Shown: positions 1 to 7,199 of the stretch, in pieces
Layout of the letters: each line of letters opens with the position of its first letter
Position numbering within the stretch: the stretch's first letter is position 1
NCBI GenBank assembly: GCA_002396125.1
Contig: DGWL01000092.1
Location: forward strand, 1 to 23,022
Direction of reading: 5' to 3'
Length of the DNA stretch: 23,022 nt
DNA from: Porphyromonadaceae bacterium UBA4259
GTDB taxonomy: Bacteria > Bacteroidota > Bacteroidia > Bacteroidales > Muribaculaceae
Made by a program: the position numbers and the translations under genes
Notes under the pieces: generated by a model
Databases searched by the model: none
The model's input: only the letters and a program-made list of their open reading frames with translations
What the model was told of the DNA's origin: nothing

Positions 1-1040
1 AGCAGTTCAACGATTACGAGCCTACACGCGCCACCCGTGCCATCAGCGAGTTTGTGAGCGAGAACCTGAGCAACTGGTATGTTCGCTTAAACCGCAAGCG
101 CTTCTGGGGCGGTGAGATGAACGACGACAAGCTAGCTGCCTATCAAACACTCTATCAGTGCCTCGAGACCATTGCCCGTCTCATGGCACCCGTGTCGCCC
201 TTCTATAGCGACATGCTCTACCGCGACCTCACCGGCAGCACAACATCGGTACACTTGGCAATGTATCCCACCGCCGATGAGAGCGTGATTGACAGCGACC
301 TGGAGCACCGCATGGCAATTGCTCAAAAGGTAACCTCCATGGTGCTTGCCCTGCGCCGCAAGAAGAACCTGAAGGTTCGTCAGCCACTCACGTCAATCAT
401 GATTCCCGTAGCCGACGATGCCCAGCGTGCTTCAATCGAGGCAGTAAGTGACCTTATCACCAGTGAGGTGAACGTCAAGGGTATCAAGTTTGTGGGTAAC
501 GACGAGGGCATTCTGGTCAAGAAAGTCAAACCCGACTTCAAGAAGCTAGGCCCGAAATATGGCAAAATAATGAAAGCACTTGCCGCACAAATTGCCGCTA
601 TGCCTCAAGCCGACATTCTCAAGCTCGAGCAGGAAGGATCAATCAAGCTCATGGTTGGCGAACAGGAAGCCATAGTAGAGACTGCCGATGTGGAAATCAT
701 CAGCGAGGACATCCCGGGCTGGCTTGTTGCCAACGAAGGTAACATTACCGTTGCGCTCGACATCACCGTAACCGATGAGTTGCGCCGCGAGGGAATGGCC
801 CGTGAGCTCGTGAACCGCATTCAAAACGTGCGCAAGAGCAAGAACTTCGACATTACCGACAAGGTGCGTGTAGCCATCAATCCCGATGAACGCGTCAAAG
901 ATGCTGTTGAGAACTACGGCGACTACATCGCCCACCAGGTACTCGCAGTGAGCATTGCCGTTGAACCTGTCGAGGGCGACGATGCCATTGAACTCGACAT
1001 GGACGGATGGACACTTAACATCAAGGTTGAAAAAGCCTGA
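1..1040 (+). CDS. ileS: Isoleucine--tRNA ligase, C-terminal part (5' truncated by window edge)
   Basis: This is the 3' end of the gene for isoleucyl-tRNA synthetase, the cytoplasmic class I enzyme that charges tRNA-Ile. The reading frame is open from base 3, so the protein continues beyond the left edge; the GTG at 54 is an internal codon, not a start. The first visible residues include YEPTRATRAISEFVSENLSN followed by WYVRLNRKRFWGG, which is the characteristic anticodon-binding domain of IleRS. The rest matches the long C-terminal region of the eukaryotic-like IleRS form used by Bacteroidetes, ending in a beta-rich tail rather than a zinc-binding Cys cluster. It stops with TGA at 1038-1040 and is followed at once by a strong terminator, so it is probably not read through into the dksA-like gene. 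Identification is secure; only the catalytic half is missing from view. Confidence 0.97.
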   Translation, partial: QFNDYEPTRATRAISEFVSENLSNWYVRLNRKRFWGGEMNDDKLAAYQTLYQCLETIARLMAPVSPFYSDMLYRDLTGSTTSVHLAMYPTADESVIDSDLEHRMAIAQKVTSMVLALRRKKNLKVRQPLTSIMIPVADDAQRASIEAVSDLITSEVNVKGIKFVGNDEGILVKKVKPDFKKLGPKYGKIMKALAAQIAAMPQADILKLEQEGSIKLMVGEQEAIVETADVEIISEDIPGWLVANEGNITVALDITVTDELRREGMARELVNRIQNVRKSKNFDITDKVRVAINPDERVKDAVENYGDYIAHQVLAVSIAVEPVEGDDAIELDMDGWTLNIKVEKA

Positions 1041-1050
1041 TAATCCTCTA

Positions 1051-1096
1051 ATTGTTGGCGAGACAAGTGTGTCTTGCCAACAATCACTTTATTTTT
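1051..1096 (+). terminator. Intrinsic terminator after ileS
   Basis: The arm ATTGTTGGCGAGACA (1051-1065) pairs with TGTCTTGCCAACAAT (1070-1084) over 15 bp with one G-T wobble and a 4-base loop. A T-rich run (1088-1096) follows. This separates ileS from the downstream gene set. Confidence 0.85.
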
Positions 1097-1124
1097 AACC
1101 GATTATTCTTTAAACCACAATATT

Positions 1125-1511
1125 ATGGCAACAGAACAAGAAAAAAACCGTTATAGCGACGAGGAATTGCAAGAGTTTAAGACTCTGATTCTCGAAAAGA
1201 TTGAAGTGGCCAAGAAAAGCTATGACCAACTGATGGACAAGCTTCAGGCCGATGAGTCGAGAAACAGCTTCAACATGCTCGAGGAAGGTGCCAACACACA
1301 GGAACAGGAAGAAGCCAGCCAGCGCGCCGCTCGCCAGCAGGACTTCATCAAGAAGCTGCAGGCTGCTCTCGTGCGCATAGAGAACAAGACCTACGGCGTG
1401 TGTCGCGTTACCGGCAAGCTCATTCCCAAGGGCCGTCTGTTAGCAGTGCCCCATGCCACCCTTTCGGTTGAAGGCAAAGAGATAGAGCAGCAGCGCAAGA
1501 GCGCAAAGTAA
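1125..1511 (+). CDS. dksA: TraR/DksA family zinc-finger-like protein
   Basis: A 128-residue protein of the DksA/TraR family, which binds the RNA polymerase secondary channel and, with ppGpp, tunes rRNA and stress promoters. The ATG at 1125 is chosen because the alternative TTG at 1074 lies inside the right arm of the ileS terminator. The N-terminal two thirds is charged and predicted to be a coiled coil. The C-terminal globular part carries YGVCRVTGKLIPKGRL and then VPHATLS. In a canonical DksA finger four Cys are expected; here only the first Cys remains and later positions are Thr or His, so zinc binding is probably lost. Such degenerate fingers are usual in Bacteroidetes homologues. It is followed by lspA after 33 bases and probably shares its transcript. 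The gene symbol is by family; the physiological role in this organism is inferred. Confidence 0.88.
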   Translation: MATEQEKNRYSDEELQEFKTLILEKIEVAKKSYDQLMDKLQADESRNSFNMLEEGANTQEQEEASQRAARQQDFIKKLQAALVRIENKTYGVCRVTGKLIPKGRLLAVPHATLSVEGKEIEQQRKSAK

Positions 1512-1544
1512 CCCACATCACCGCCCACCTCTTTATAACGGCTA

Positions 1545-2216
1545 ATGAAAAGATTATCTAACGGATGGTTGGCAACAATCATCATTGTCGTCGCCATCAT
1601 TCTTGACCAAGTAATAAAAATCTGGGTCAAGACCCATTTCTACTATGGTGAACAGGTTGATGTCACGTCGTGGTTCAAGATTCTCTTCATTGAGAACAAC
1701 GGCATGGCATTTGGCATGGAACTAGGCAGCAAGACTTTGCTCACATGGTTTCGCATCATCTTCTCGATTATCTTCATCTACTACCTGGTGAAGATAAGGC
1801 GTCGCACCGACCTGCCCAAAGGCTTTGTTGCATGCATCGCATTTATCACTGCCGGAGCCATAGGTAACGTGATTGACTGCATTGCCTATGGGCAAATTTT
1901 CAACGATCCCATAGCACCGCAAGTGGCACAGCTGTTTCCCAGTGAGGGCGGCTATGCCTCGCTATTCAACGGCAAGGTGGTCGACATGCTCTATTTCCCG
2001 CTCTGTGAATGGGACTGGCCCCAGTGGATGCCCGGCATTGGCGGTGAGCATTTCCTCTTTTTCCAGCCCATCTTCAACATTGCCGACGCGTGCCTAACCA
2101 CCAGCATTTTAGTGCTTATAATCTTCTACAACAAGCACTTGGCTGGCGACAAGAAGAAGCCCGAAGAAGAAGATACTAACGACAGCAACCAAGATGATGG
2201 CTTAACGCAAGCTTGA
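1545..2216 (+). CDS. lspA: Lipoprotein signal peptidase (signal peptidase II)
   Basis: A 223-residue inner-membrane aspartyl protease that removes signal peptides from diacylglyceryl-modified prolipoproteins. Four hydrophobic segments are visible, the first at about residues 9-27. Family motifs are in order: LDQVIKIWV (20-28), ENNGMAFGM (50-58), GNVID (107-111), VVDMLYFP (145-152) and FNIAD (177-181). D111 and D181 are the expected catalytic pair. The Arg that often follows the first catalytic Asp is Cys here. An insertion between the third and fourth segments (about 115-170) and a charged, Glu/Asp/Lys-rich tail (about 200-223) make it longer than the roughly 165-residue proteobacterial enzyme, as is common in Bacteroidetes. 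Its substrates should include the lipoprotein encoded just downstream, as well as those at 6676, 7200 and 18608. Confidence 0.96.
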   Translation: MKRLSNGWLATIIIVVAIILDQVIKIWVKTHFYYGEQVDVTSWFKILFIENNGMAFGMELGSKTLLTWFRIIFSIIFIYYLVKIRRRTDLPKGFVACIAFITAGAIGNVIDCIAYGQIFNDPIAPQVAQLFPSEGGYASLFNGKVVDMLYFPLCEWDWPQWMPGIGGEHFLFFQPIFNIADACLTTSILVLIIFYNKHLAGDKKKPEEEDTNDSNQDDGLTQA

Positions 2217-2247
2217 CATCTGACAACTGACAAATTACTACTCACTC

Positions 2248-3351
2248 ATGCGTTTTTCGACAATCATATTCACCGCATTCGCTCTCGTTGCATCCCTATT
2301 GCTGATGGGATGTGACAAGGCTCCCGACGGTGTCATCAAGGAGAGCGACATGGTGCATGTGATTGCCGACTTTGCCAAGGCCGAAGCCATAATCGAACAA
2401 TCGCCTTCGCAATTTCCCGACGACTCGTCAAAACTTGCGCTCAAGCAATCAATCCTAAAGAAATATGATGCCGACTTGGCGAAGTATGACTCGTCGCTCG
2501 TGTGGTATGCCCACAACCTAAAGATTTATTCCGAGGTCAGCGAGAAAGCGATTAAGATGCTTGAGAAAGAAGCCAACATCAAGCATAGCGACAACAGTCC
2601 CGGCTCATTGGCAAGCGCTCCAAGCCCGGCAAGCACACCTCACGGAGTGCCAGGGCCGAACCAGAAGCGGGTGTTTGCCACCACTGGCGACAGCGCCAAC
2701 CTATGGAAAGAGCCACCTCAATGGATGCTCACCAGCGCATTGAAAAACAATGGCCTCATCACATGGGACTATAAGCCCGACGCCGAGTCGCGCAAAGGCG
2801 ATGTATATGCTCTCAACCTAAAGGTGCTGGCGGCAATAGGCGGTTCCTCGCGCGTGATGCTTGCGATTGACTATAACGACGGTTCCACATCCTACATCAG
2901 CCGCAATCTGGGCAGCACAGGCTGGACCACATTCACGCTACAAGCCGACACCACACGCATTGTAAAGCGAATCTATGGCTTCATCAGCTGTGACACCCGC
3001 ACTCACAATGTTACCCTGCTCGACAGTATTTACTTGTTACGAACACATTTTGACCCTTCGCGCTATAGCATGATTGCCGTACAGCGCATCGCAGGGCCCA
3101 AAGCCGCTGTAGCCAAGAAAGAACAGCAACACGACAGTGGCCTGGCAGGCAATCCGGCACCCGGCAACAATTCGCTTCCAGGAATGCCATCGATGGGACT
3201 TCGCCCCAATATACCAGCAACTCAAGCGCCCAATGGCCCCAAGCCCGGCAGGCACGTGCCCAAACCGGGGCTTAACAAGTCGGTAATTCCCAGCCGCGAA
3301 CGCATAACCAATCCCAACGGCGACCATGTGCCACATCCTCCCATCAAGTAA
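2248..3351 (+). CDS. DUF4296 lipoprotein with long C-terminal extension
   Basis: A 367-residue predicted lipoprotein. The signal peptide ends in the lipobox LMGC, so C22 would be lipidated. Residues about 23-110 match the DUF4296 helical domain, recognisable from its acidic and Lys-rich repeats after the phrase SDMVHVIADFAKAEAI. A Ser/Pro-rich linker (about 115-138) leads to a beta-rich segment (about 140-270) that looks like a small sandwich domain, ending with LLDSIYLL. The last 85 residues are low-complexity Pro/Gly/Asn/Lys-rich. DUF4296 proteins are normally much shorter, roughly 110-170 residues as I recall, so the second domain and the tail are unusual. It lies 31 bases after lspA and 9 bases before the next gene, which suggests one operon. 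The function of DUF4296 is unknown; the association with lspA is a recurrent Bacteroidetes arrangement. Confidence 0.85.
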   Translation: MRFSTIIFTAFALVASLLLMGCDKAPDGVIKESDMVHVIADFAKAEAIIEQSPSQFPDDSSKLALKQSILKKYDADLAKYDSSLVWYAHNLKIYSEVSEKAIKMLEKEANIKHSDNSPGSLASAPSPASTPHGVPGPNQKRVFATTGDSANLWKEPPQWMLTSALKNNGLITWDYKPDAESRKGDVYALNLKVLAAIGGSSRVMLAIDYNDGSTSYISRNLGSTGWTTFTLQADTTRIVKRIYGFISCDTRTHNVTLLDSIYLLRTHFDPSRYSMIAVQRIAGPKAAVAKKEQQHDSGLAGNPAPGNNSLPGMPSMGLRPNIPATQAPNGPKPGRHVPKPGLNKSVIPSRERITNPNGDHVPHPPIK

Positions 3352-3360
3352 AGTCACATC

Positions 3361-3687
3361 ATGAAACGCTACATCTCCAACTATACCATATTACCCAGTG
3401 GCAAGGAGTTTGTAAACCACATCACCACGCTCAGCAACGATGACATGTTAATTTCCATCTCACCGTTCGACCGCGAGCTTGGCAACACCCACTATGTGCC
3501 GTTACCTCTCGTGATTGTTCCGAGCACATTATATAATAAAGTGAAAGAAATCTTCCTCGCCGCATCTTCCCGAGAGCATTTCAAGCTACAGTTGGCTATG
3601 GCAGGATTTAACACAAGCGCTACCGGCTTGGCGCAGGTGGTGGTTGTTTCACTCGACTTCGTTAACAAAAGTATAACACAATTATAA
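3361..3687 (+). CDS. Small protein of unknown function
   Basis: A 108-residue protein without signal peptide or membrane segment, so probably cytoplasmic. I do not recognise a named family. It begins MKRYISNYTILPSGKEFVNH and contains the phrase SISPFDRELGNTHY, then alternating hydrophobic stretches (VPLPLVIVP, AQVVVVSLDFV), which suggest a small alpha/beta or beta-rich fold. It starts 9 bases after the DUF4296 lipoprotein and ends 15 bases before the DUF4298 gene, so it is very likely translated from the same message. Codon use resembles its neighbours and no shadow frame is better, which supports it as a real gene. My recollection is that similar short proteins occur after the lspA cluster in other Bacteroidales, but I assign no function. 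Confidence 0.75.
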   Translation: MKRYISNYTILPSGKEFVNHITTLSNDDMLISISPFDRELGNTHYVPLPLVIVPSTLYNKVKEIFLAASSREHFKLQLAMAGFNTSATGLAQVVVVSLDFVNKSITQL

Positions 3688-3702
3688 AATTGCCATCGCA
3701 CT

Positions 3703-4011
3703 ATGAATCAAATTGAGAGAATAAAGACCATGGAGGCACACCTCAACAAGGCTACGGCCGCACTCAAGGCACTAAATGAAGCGCTCGACTTGTACACCGA
3801 GTCGCTCGACTCAATCGAGATACTCGACGACTACATGTGCAGTGACGAGTGGACTCAGGACTTCAACGACAGCGAGAGTGGCAAGTTGCCCAAAGACCTG
3901 AATTGTGGCGTGCTGAGCGAAGACGGAATATGGAATGTGGTTGATACCAGCCGCGAACTAAACTGCCAGATGCTCGAAATCGTTGCCACACGCTTGCGCA
4001 ACGAAGCTTAG
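3703..4011 (+). CDS. DUF4298 family protein
   Basis: A 102-residue acidic cytoplasmic protein that fits the DUF4298 family. The first half is an amphipathic helix (residues 1-45, heptad-like Leu/Ile/Ala spacing) and the middle has the family pattern W-x2-D-F-x-D with E-S-G-K-L-P-K-D-L-x-C-G-V-L-S-E-D. The C-terminal part is a second helix. No catalytic residues are apparent. It is the last gene of the 1125-4011 set, 15 bases after its neighbour. The role is unknown; the family is widespread in Bacteroidetes and Firmicutes as a small helical protein. The family call rests on the conserved K-L-P-K-D-L and L-S-E-D motifs. Confidence 0.83.
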   Translation: MNQIERIKTMEAHLNKATAALKALNEALDLYTESLDSIEILDDYMCSDEWTQDFNDSESGKLPKDLNCGVLSEDGIWNVVDTSRELNCQMLEIVATRLRNEA

Positions 4012-4057
4012 AACAGCCAACAGGCTATATAGTTATCTTTTAATTGCCAGAACACCT

Positions 4058-4087
4058 TTTGGAAGATTAATTTTTTCTCTAATTTTG
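4058..4087 (+). promoter_or_regulatory. Bacteroidetes-type promoter for the TonB locus
   Basis: TAATTTTG (4080-4087) fits the -7 element TAnnTTTG, and TTTG (4058-4061) fits the -33 element with an 18-base spacer, slightly shorter than usual. Transcription would begin at about 4091-4095, on or next to the ATG at 4093. That implies either a leaderless message or translation from the in-frame ATG at 4117. Confidence 0.6.
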
Positions 4088-4092
4088 CACGC

Positions 4093-4470
4093 ATGAGAGA
4101 ATCGACGCGCATATCGATGCTGGCCTCGTTGCTACTGGCAGTGTTCCTGCCAATGGTTATTGCCACGATGGTCCACACCCATGACACGGCTCCAATTTCC
4201 GGACAAGAGGAGTTGTGTGTTGAGTGCGTCAAGCACATGCCTCATGCAACCCATTTCTCTACCCATCTAGAGAAGATGGAGCAGCAGTGTCTCTTCTGCC
4301 ATTTTCTCAGTCTGCAATTCTTAGTTGCAGCAATCACCATATTTGTTTCTTACAAAACACGTTTAACCTTAATCTCCGCCACTCTATGCCAGGCATTGCC
4401 TGCCACGAGCAGCGGTATTGATAACACACGCGCACCTCCAGCTTGGTTAAAGACATTTCTTTTTTCCTGA
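4093..4470 (+). CDS. Small Cys/His-rich membrane protein
   Basis: A 125-residue protein with no family that I can name. A hydrophobic segment (residues about 10-27) could be a signal peptide or membrane anchor, and a second lies at about 72-86. Between them is a dense set of potential metal ligands: H28 and H30, C42-x2-C45, H48, H51, H54, H58, and C66-x2-C69-H70. The arrangement resembles small membrane proteins found beside metal or cofactor TonB receptors. It ends 32 bases before the receptor gene, so they are probably one operon. The start is uncertain: the ATG at 4093 almost coincides with the predicted transcription start, and an in-frame ATG at 4117 would still leave a complete hydrophobic segment. 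A role in metal sensing, delivery or reduction is inference from ligand content and context only. Confidence 0.7.
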   Translation: MRESTRISMLASLLLAVFLPMVIATMVHTHDTAPISGQEELCVECVKHMPHATHFSTHLEKMEQQCLFCHFLSLQFLVAAITIFVSYKTRLTLISATLCQALPATSSGIDNTRAPPAWLKTFLFS

Positions 4471-4502
4471 AATAGTTTATACTTTAACCAACACCCACAA
4501 TC

Positions 4503-6593
4503 ATGATATCAACATTGCTGGCTGCAGCACTCATCACGTGCCAAGCAGCCGATAGCACTGTGGTGCTCGACAGCATCACGGTGAGTGGCAACTCAAAGCG
4601 CAACTATCAACTGCGCTCAACAATGAGTGGGCTACAAATAAGTCACCAATTCCTGGAGACCAACTTTGCCGGCAGCTTGATGCAAACCCTTGAAAGCGTG
4701 CCGGGCGTGAAGGCCATGAACATTGGCAGCGGACAATCGAAACCAACCATTCGCGGCCTGGGTTTTAACCGCATGGCGGTAGTTGAGGACGGCATCAAGC
4801 ATGAAGGACAACAATGGGGCGACGACCACGGGCTGGAAATCGACCAGTTTGCTATCGACCGCGTAGAGGTAATAAAGGGACCGGCCGCATTGCTTTACGG
4901 TTCCGATGCCATTGGCGGTGTACTGAGCCTATACTCTAACCATGTGCCACGCGAACGGTTTCAAGGCAGTGTGCAAGTCTTTGGTCGCACCAACAACGAG
5001 CAGCTGGGAATCTCGGCGAAACTAGGCGGTCGCTTTGGTAATTTTTTCTATCGCGCTAACGCTACCCTCATCGACTATGCCGACTTTCAGGTGCCCACCG
5101 ACAGCATACAGTACTACTCCTACTACATTCGCCTAAAAGAGCGACGCTTGCGCAACACAGCAGGGCGCGAGCGCGACTGGAGCGTTATGGCTGGCTACGA
5201 CGGCTATGATTTTCACACCGATGTGCGCCTATCGAGCAACTGGGCCAAGAGCGGTTTCTTTGCCAACGCCCATGGCCTGGAAGTGCGCCTCTCGGAGATT
5301 GACTACGACAAAAGTCGCCGCGACATTGATTTACCCTATCAAAGTGTCAACCACATCAAAGTTCTCAGTCACACGCTGTGGCGAGGCGACGTGGTAACAG
5401 TTGATGTCAACCTGGCCTACCAGCACAACAAGCGCGAAGAGCATAGTGAACCTGTTTCTCACGGCTACATGCCACGGCCCGGCGACTCGCTAGAACGCCG
5501 CTTCACCAAGAGCACCGCTACCGCCAACGCTAAGGTGACGTGGGACATCAACGACCGCCACAACCTCAGCTCGGGGGCAAGCGTGGAATATCAGCACAAC
5601 CGCCGTGGCGGCTGGGGATTTATCATCCCCGACTTTGAGACACTGCAATGCGGAGCCTTTGTGCTCGACAAGTTCACCGTGAGCAACCAACTGGTTTTCA
5701 ATGCCGGCGTGAGATATGACTACGGCCGTACTCATATCCATAGCTACAACGATTGGTACAAGACACCTGTGTCTCCCGGCGACTCGGTGTTCATGGAACG
5801 CTCAGGCGACCAGCGCCGCAATTTCAACAGTTTCACATGGTCGGCCGGTGTAAACTACAACACCGGGGGGTGGGTGCTCAAGGCCAATGTGGGAAAGAGC
5901 TTCCGCATACCCATTCCCAAGGAACTGGGTGCCGATGGCATCAACTATCACATTTTTCGCTACGAGAAAGGCTATGCCCATCTCGATCCCGAGCAGTCCT
6001 ACCAGCTCGATGCCGGCATTCACTGGTCGGGGAAGTCACTCACCGTGCAGGTTGACCCCTACATCAACTACTTTCCCAACTACATTTACCTCAATCCCAC
6101 ATCAACCTATGTGGAGGGCTTGCAACTTTACCAGTACACACAAGCGCGCGTGCTGCGGTGGGGACTGGAAGCACAAGTCAACTATGAGTTCAACCGCCAC
6201 TGGAGTGCAGAGGTTAAGGGAGACTACCTCTACGCACGCCAGCAGTCGGGCGACAAGAAAGGTTTCACCTTGCCATTCTCCACTCCTTGGAGCGCCGATG
6301 CTACTGTTAAATACAGCTACTCGTGGCGAGGTGATGGCTTCGTGAGTGTGAATGCGCACGTCGTGGGCGACCAAAATGAGATAGTGCCACCCGAGAAACC
6401 CACTCCCGGACACTGGACCCTCAACGCTCAGGCAGGCAAGCACTTTGACATGGGGCGCTACGTCCTCAAAATAACGTTTCATGCCGACAACCTGCTCAAC
6501 AAGCGCTACTACGACCACACCAGCTACTACCGACTCATCGACGTGCCCGAGCCCGGTCGCAACTTCTCGCTGATGGTTGGGCTGGATTTTTAA
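4503..6593 (+). CDS. TonB-dependent outer-membrane receptor, probably metal or cofactor uptake
   Basis: A 696-residue TonB-dependent receptor. A short signal peptide (about 1-15) is followed by a possible Ton box around DSITVSG (23-29). The plug domain (about 38-145) has LMQTLESVPGVK, PTIRGLGFNR, VVEDGI and RVEVIKGPAALLYGSDAIGG, which are standard plug motifs. The barrel follows, with many alternating aromatic strands, and ends in the typical FSLMVGLDF with a terminal Phe. The N-terminal carboxypeptidase-like domain of SusC proteins is absent and no SusD is nearby, so this is not a polysaccharide utilisation receptor. The plug phrase QQWGDDHGLEID has acidic and His residues at the apex loop. 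Neighbours encode a Cys/His-rich membrane protein and two His-rich lipoproteins, which favours a metal ion or metal complex such as zinc or copper as substrate. The substrate is inferred, not shown. Confidence 0.93.
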   Translation: MISTLLAAALITCQAADSTVVLDSITVSGNSKRNYQLRSTMSGLQISHQFLETNFAGSLMQTLESVPGVKAMNIGSGQSKPTIRGLGFNRMAVVEDGIKHEGQQWGDDHGLEIDQFAIDRVEVIKGPAALLYGSDAIGGVLSLYSNHVPRERFQGSVQVFGRTNNEQLGISAKLGGRFGNFFYRANATLIDYADFQVPTDSIQYYSYYIRLKERRLRNTAGRERDWSVMAGYDGYDFHTDVRLSSNWAKSGFFANAHGLEVRLSEIDYDKSRRDIDLPYQSVNHIKVLSHTLWRGDVVTVDVNLAYQHNKREEHSEPVSHGYMPRPGDSLERRFTKSTATANAKVTWDINDRHNLSSGASVEYQHNRRGGWGFIIPDFETLQCGAFVLDKFTVSNQLVFNAGVRYDYGRTHIHSYNDWYKTPVSPGDSVFMERSGDQRRNFNSFTWSAGVNYNTGGWVLKANVGKSFRIPIPKELGADGINYHIFRYEKGYAHLDPEQSYQLDAGIHWSGKSLTVQVDPYINYFPNYIYLNPTSTYVEGLQLYQYTQARVLRWGLEAQVNYEFNRHWSAEVKGDYLYARQQSGDKKGFTLPFSTPWSADATVKYSYSWRGDGFVSVNAHVVGDQNEIVPPEKPTPGHWTLNAQAGKHFDMGRYVLKITFHADNLLNKRYYDHTSYYRLIDVPEPGRNFSLMVGLDF

Positions 6594-6614
6594 ATTTCAA
6601 GAATACGACTTAAC

Positions 6615-6643
6615 GAGCCGGGGAGTTCCCGCTCTACTTTTAT
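6615..6643 (+). terminator. Hairpin downstream of the TonB receptor (possible attenuator)
   Basis: GAGC-C-GGG (6615-6622) can pair with CCCGCTC (6628-6634), leaving one bulged C, and is followed by the T-rich TACTTTTAT. The stem is short, so this may be a partial terminator lowering expression of the lipoproteins relative to the receptor, or a stabilising 3' hairpin. Confidence 0.4.
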
Positions 6644-6675
6644 CTATTAATTATTTAAAACACAAAACTATTAAA

Positions 6676-7128
6676 ATGAAATCATTAAAATACCTAGGCA
6701 TACTTGCTATAGCGTGTGTAATCAACTTCAGTTTTAACTCTTGTGGCGACGATGGACCCACTATAGCAAAACCCACAATCAACCTCACTGAGGTGGGACA
6801 TGACAATGGTCATCATGCCCATCCCGGGCACGACATGCATCTCGAGGCCAACATTCAAGCTCCTGGCACCATCCATGATATAGTAGTGGAGATTGAGCAA
6901 GTGGGAGGGACAACCAAGATTAAAGAAATGTACACCAAAGGCAAGTATGTGGGTGTTAAGAACACCGAGTTTCATGAGCACATCGACATCCCGGCCAGCA
7001 CACCACTGGGCAAGTACATGCTTTACTTCACTGTCGCCGACGACTTTGGGCAGCAAACGACCGTTTCATGTAAAATCGACATGGAAGAGGGTGTCGACGA
7101 GCCCGACGGCCATGATGAGACGCACTAA
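6676..7128 (+). CDS. DUF4625 lipoprotein, His-rich
   Basis: A 150-residue predicted lipoprotein of the DUF4625 family. The start at 6676 (MKSLKYLGIL) is preferred because it gives a proper signal peptide; an upstream in-frame start at 6577 lies inside the TonB receptor gene. Lipidation would be at C23 in the sequence FNSC. Shortly after the Cys comes a His cluster: H42, H46, H47, H49, H52 and H55, in the stretch GHDNGHHAHPGHDMH. The rest is a beta-sandwich-like domain with phrases IVVEIEQ and GKYMLYFTVADDFGQ, and it ends in HDETH. A likely role is as a surface or periplasmic partner of the TonB receptor that binds the same metal; this is inference from His content and gene order. DUF4625 itself has no established function that I know of. 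Confidence 0.85.
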   Translation: MKSLKYLGILAIACVINFSFNSCGDDGPTIAKPTINLTEVGHDNGHHAHPGHDMHLEANIQAPGTIHDIVVEIEQVGGTTKIKEMYTKGKYVGVKNTEFHEHIDIPASTPLGKYMLYFTVADDFGQQTTVSCKIDMEEGVDEPDGHDETH

Positions 7129-7199
7129 AATGTCACATTTAGCGTTATAACATTATAGAGCCACACTCAACAAAAAGAACAACTATTATTTAAACAATT

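Noticed and set aside
1074..1124. Longer start for the DksA-like protein (TTG at 1074)
   Set aside because: The codon lies inside the right arm of the ileS terminator and the extra residues are not family-like.
4012..4092. Possible Zur- or Fur-type operator upstream of the TonB locus
   Set aside because: No convincing inverted repeat was found in this interval, so no operator is claimed.
4503..6593. SusC-type polysaccharide receptor
   Set aside because: The protein lacks the N-terminal carboxypeptidase-like domain, is much shorter than SusC, and no SusD gene is adjacent.
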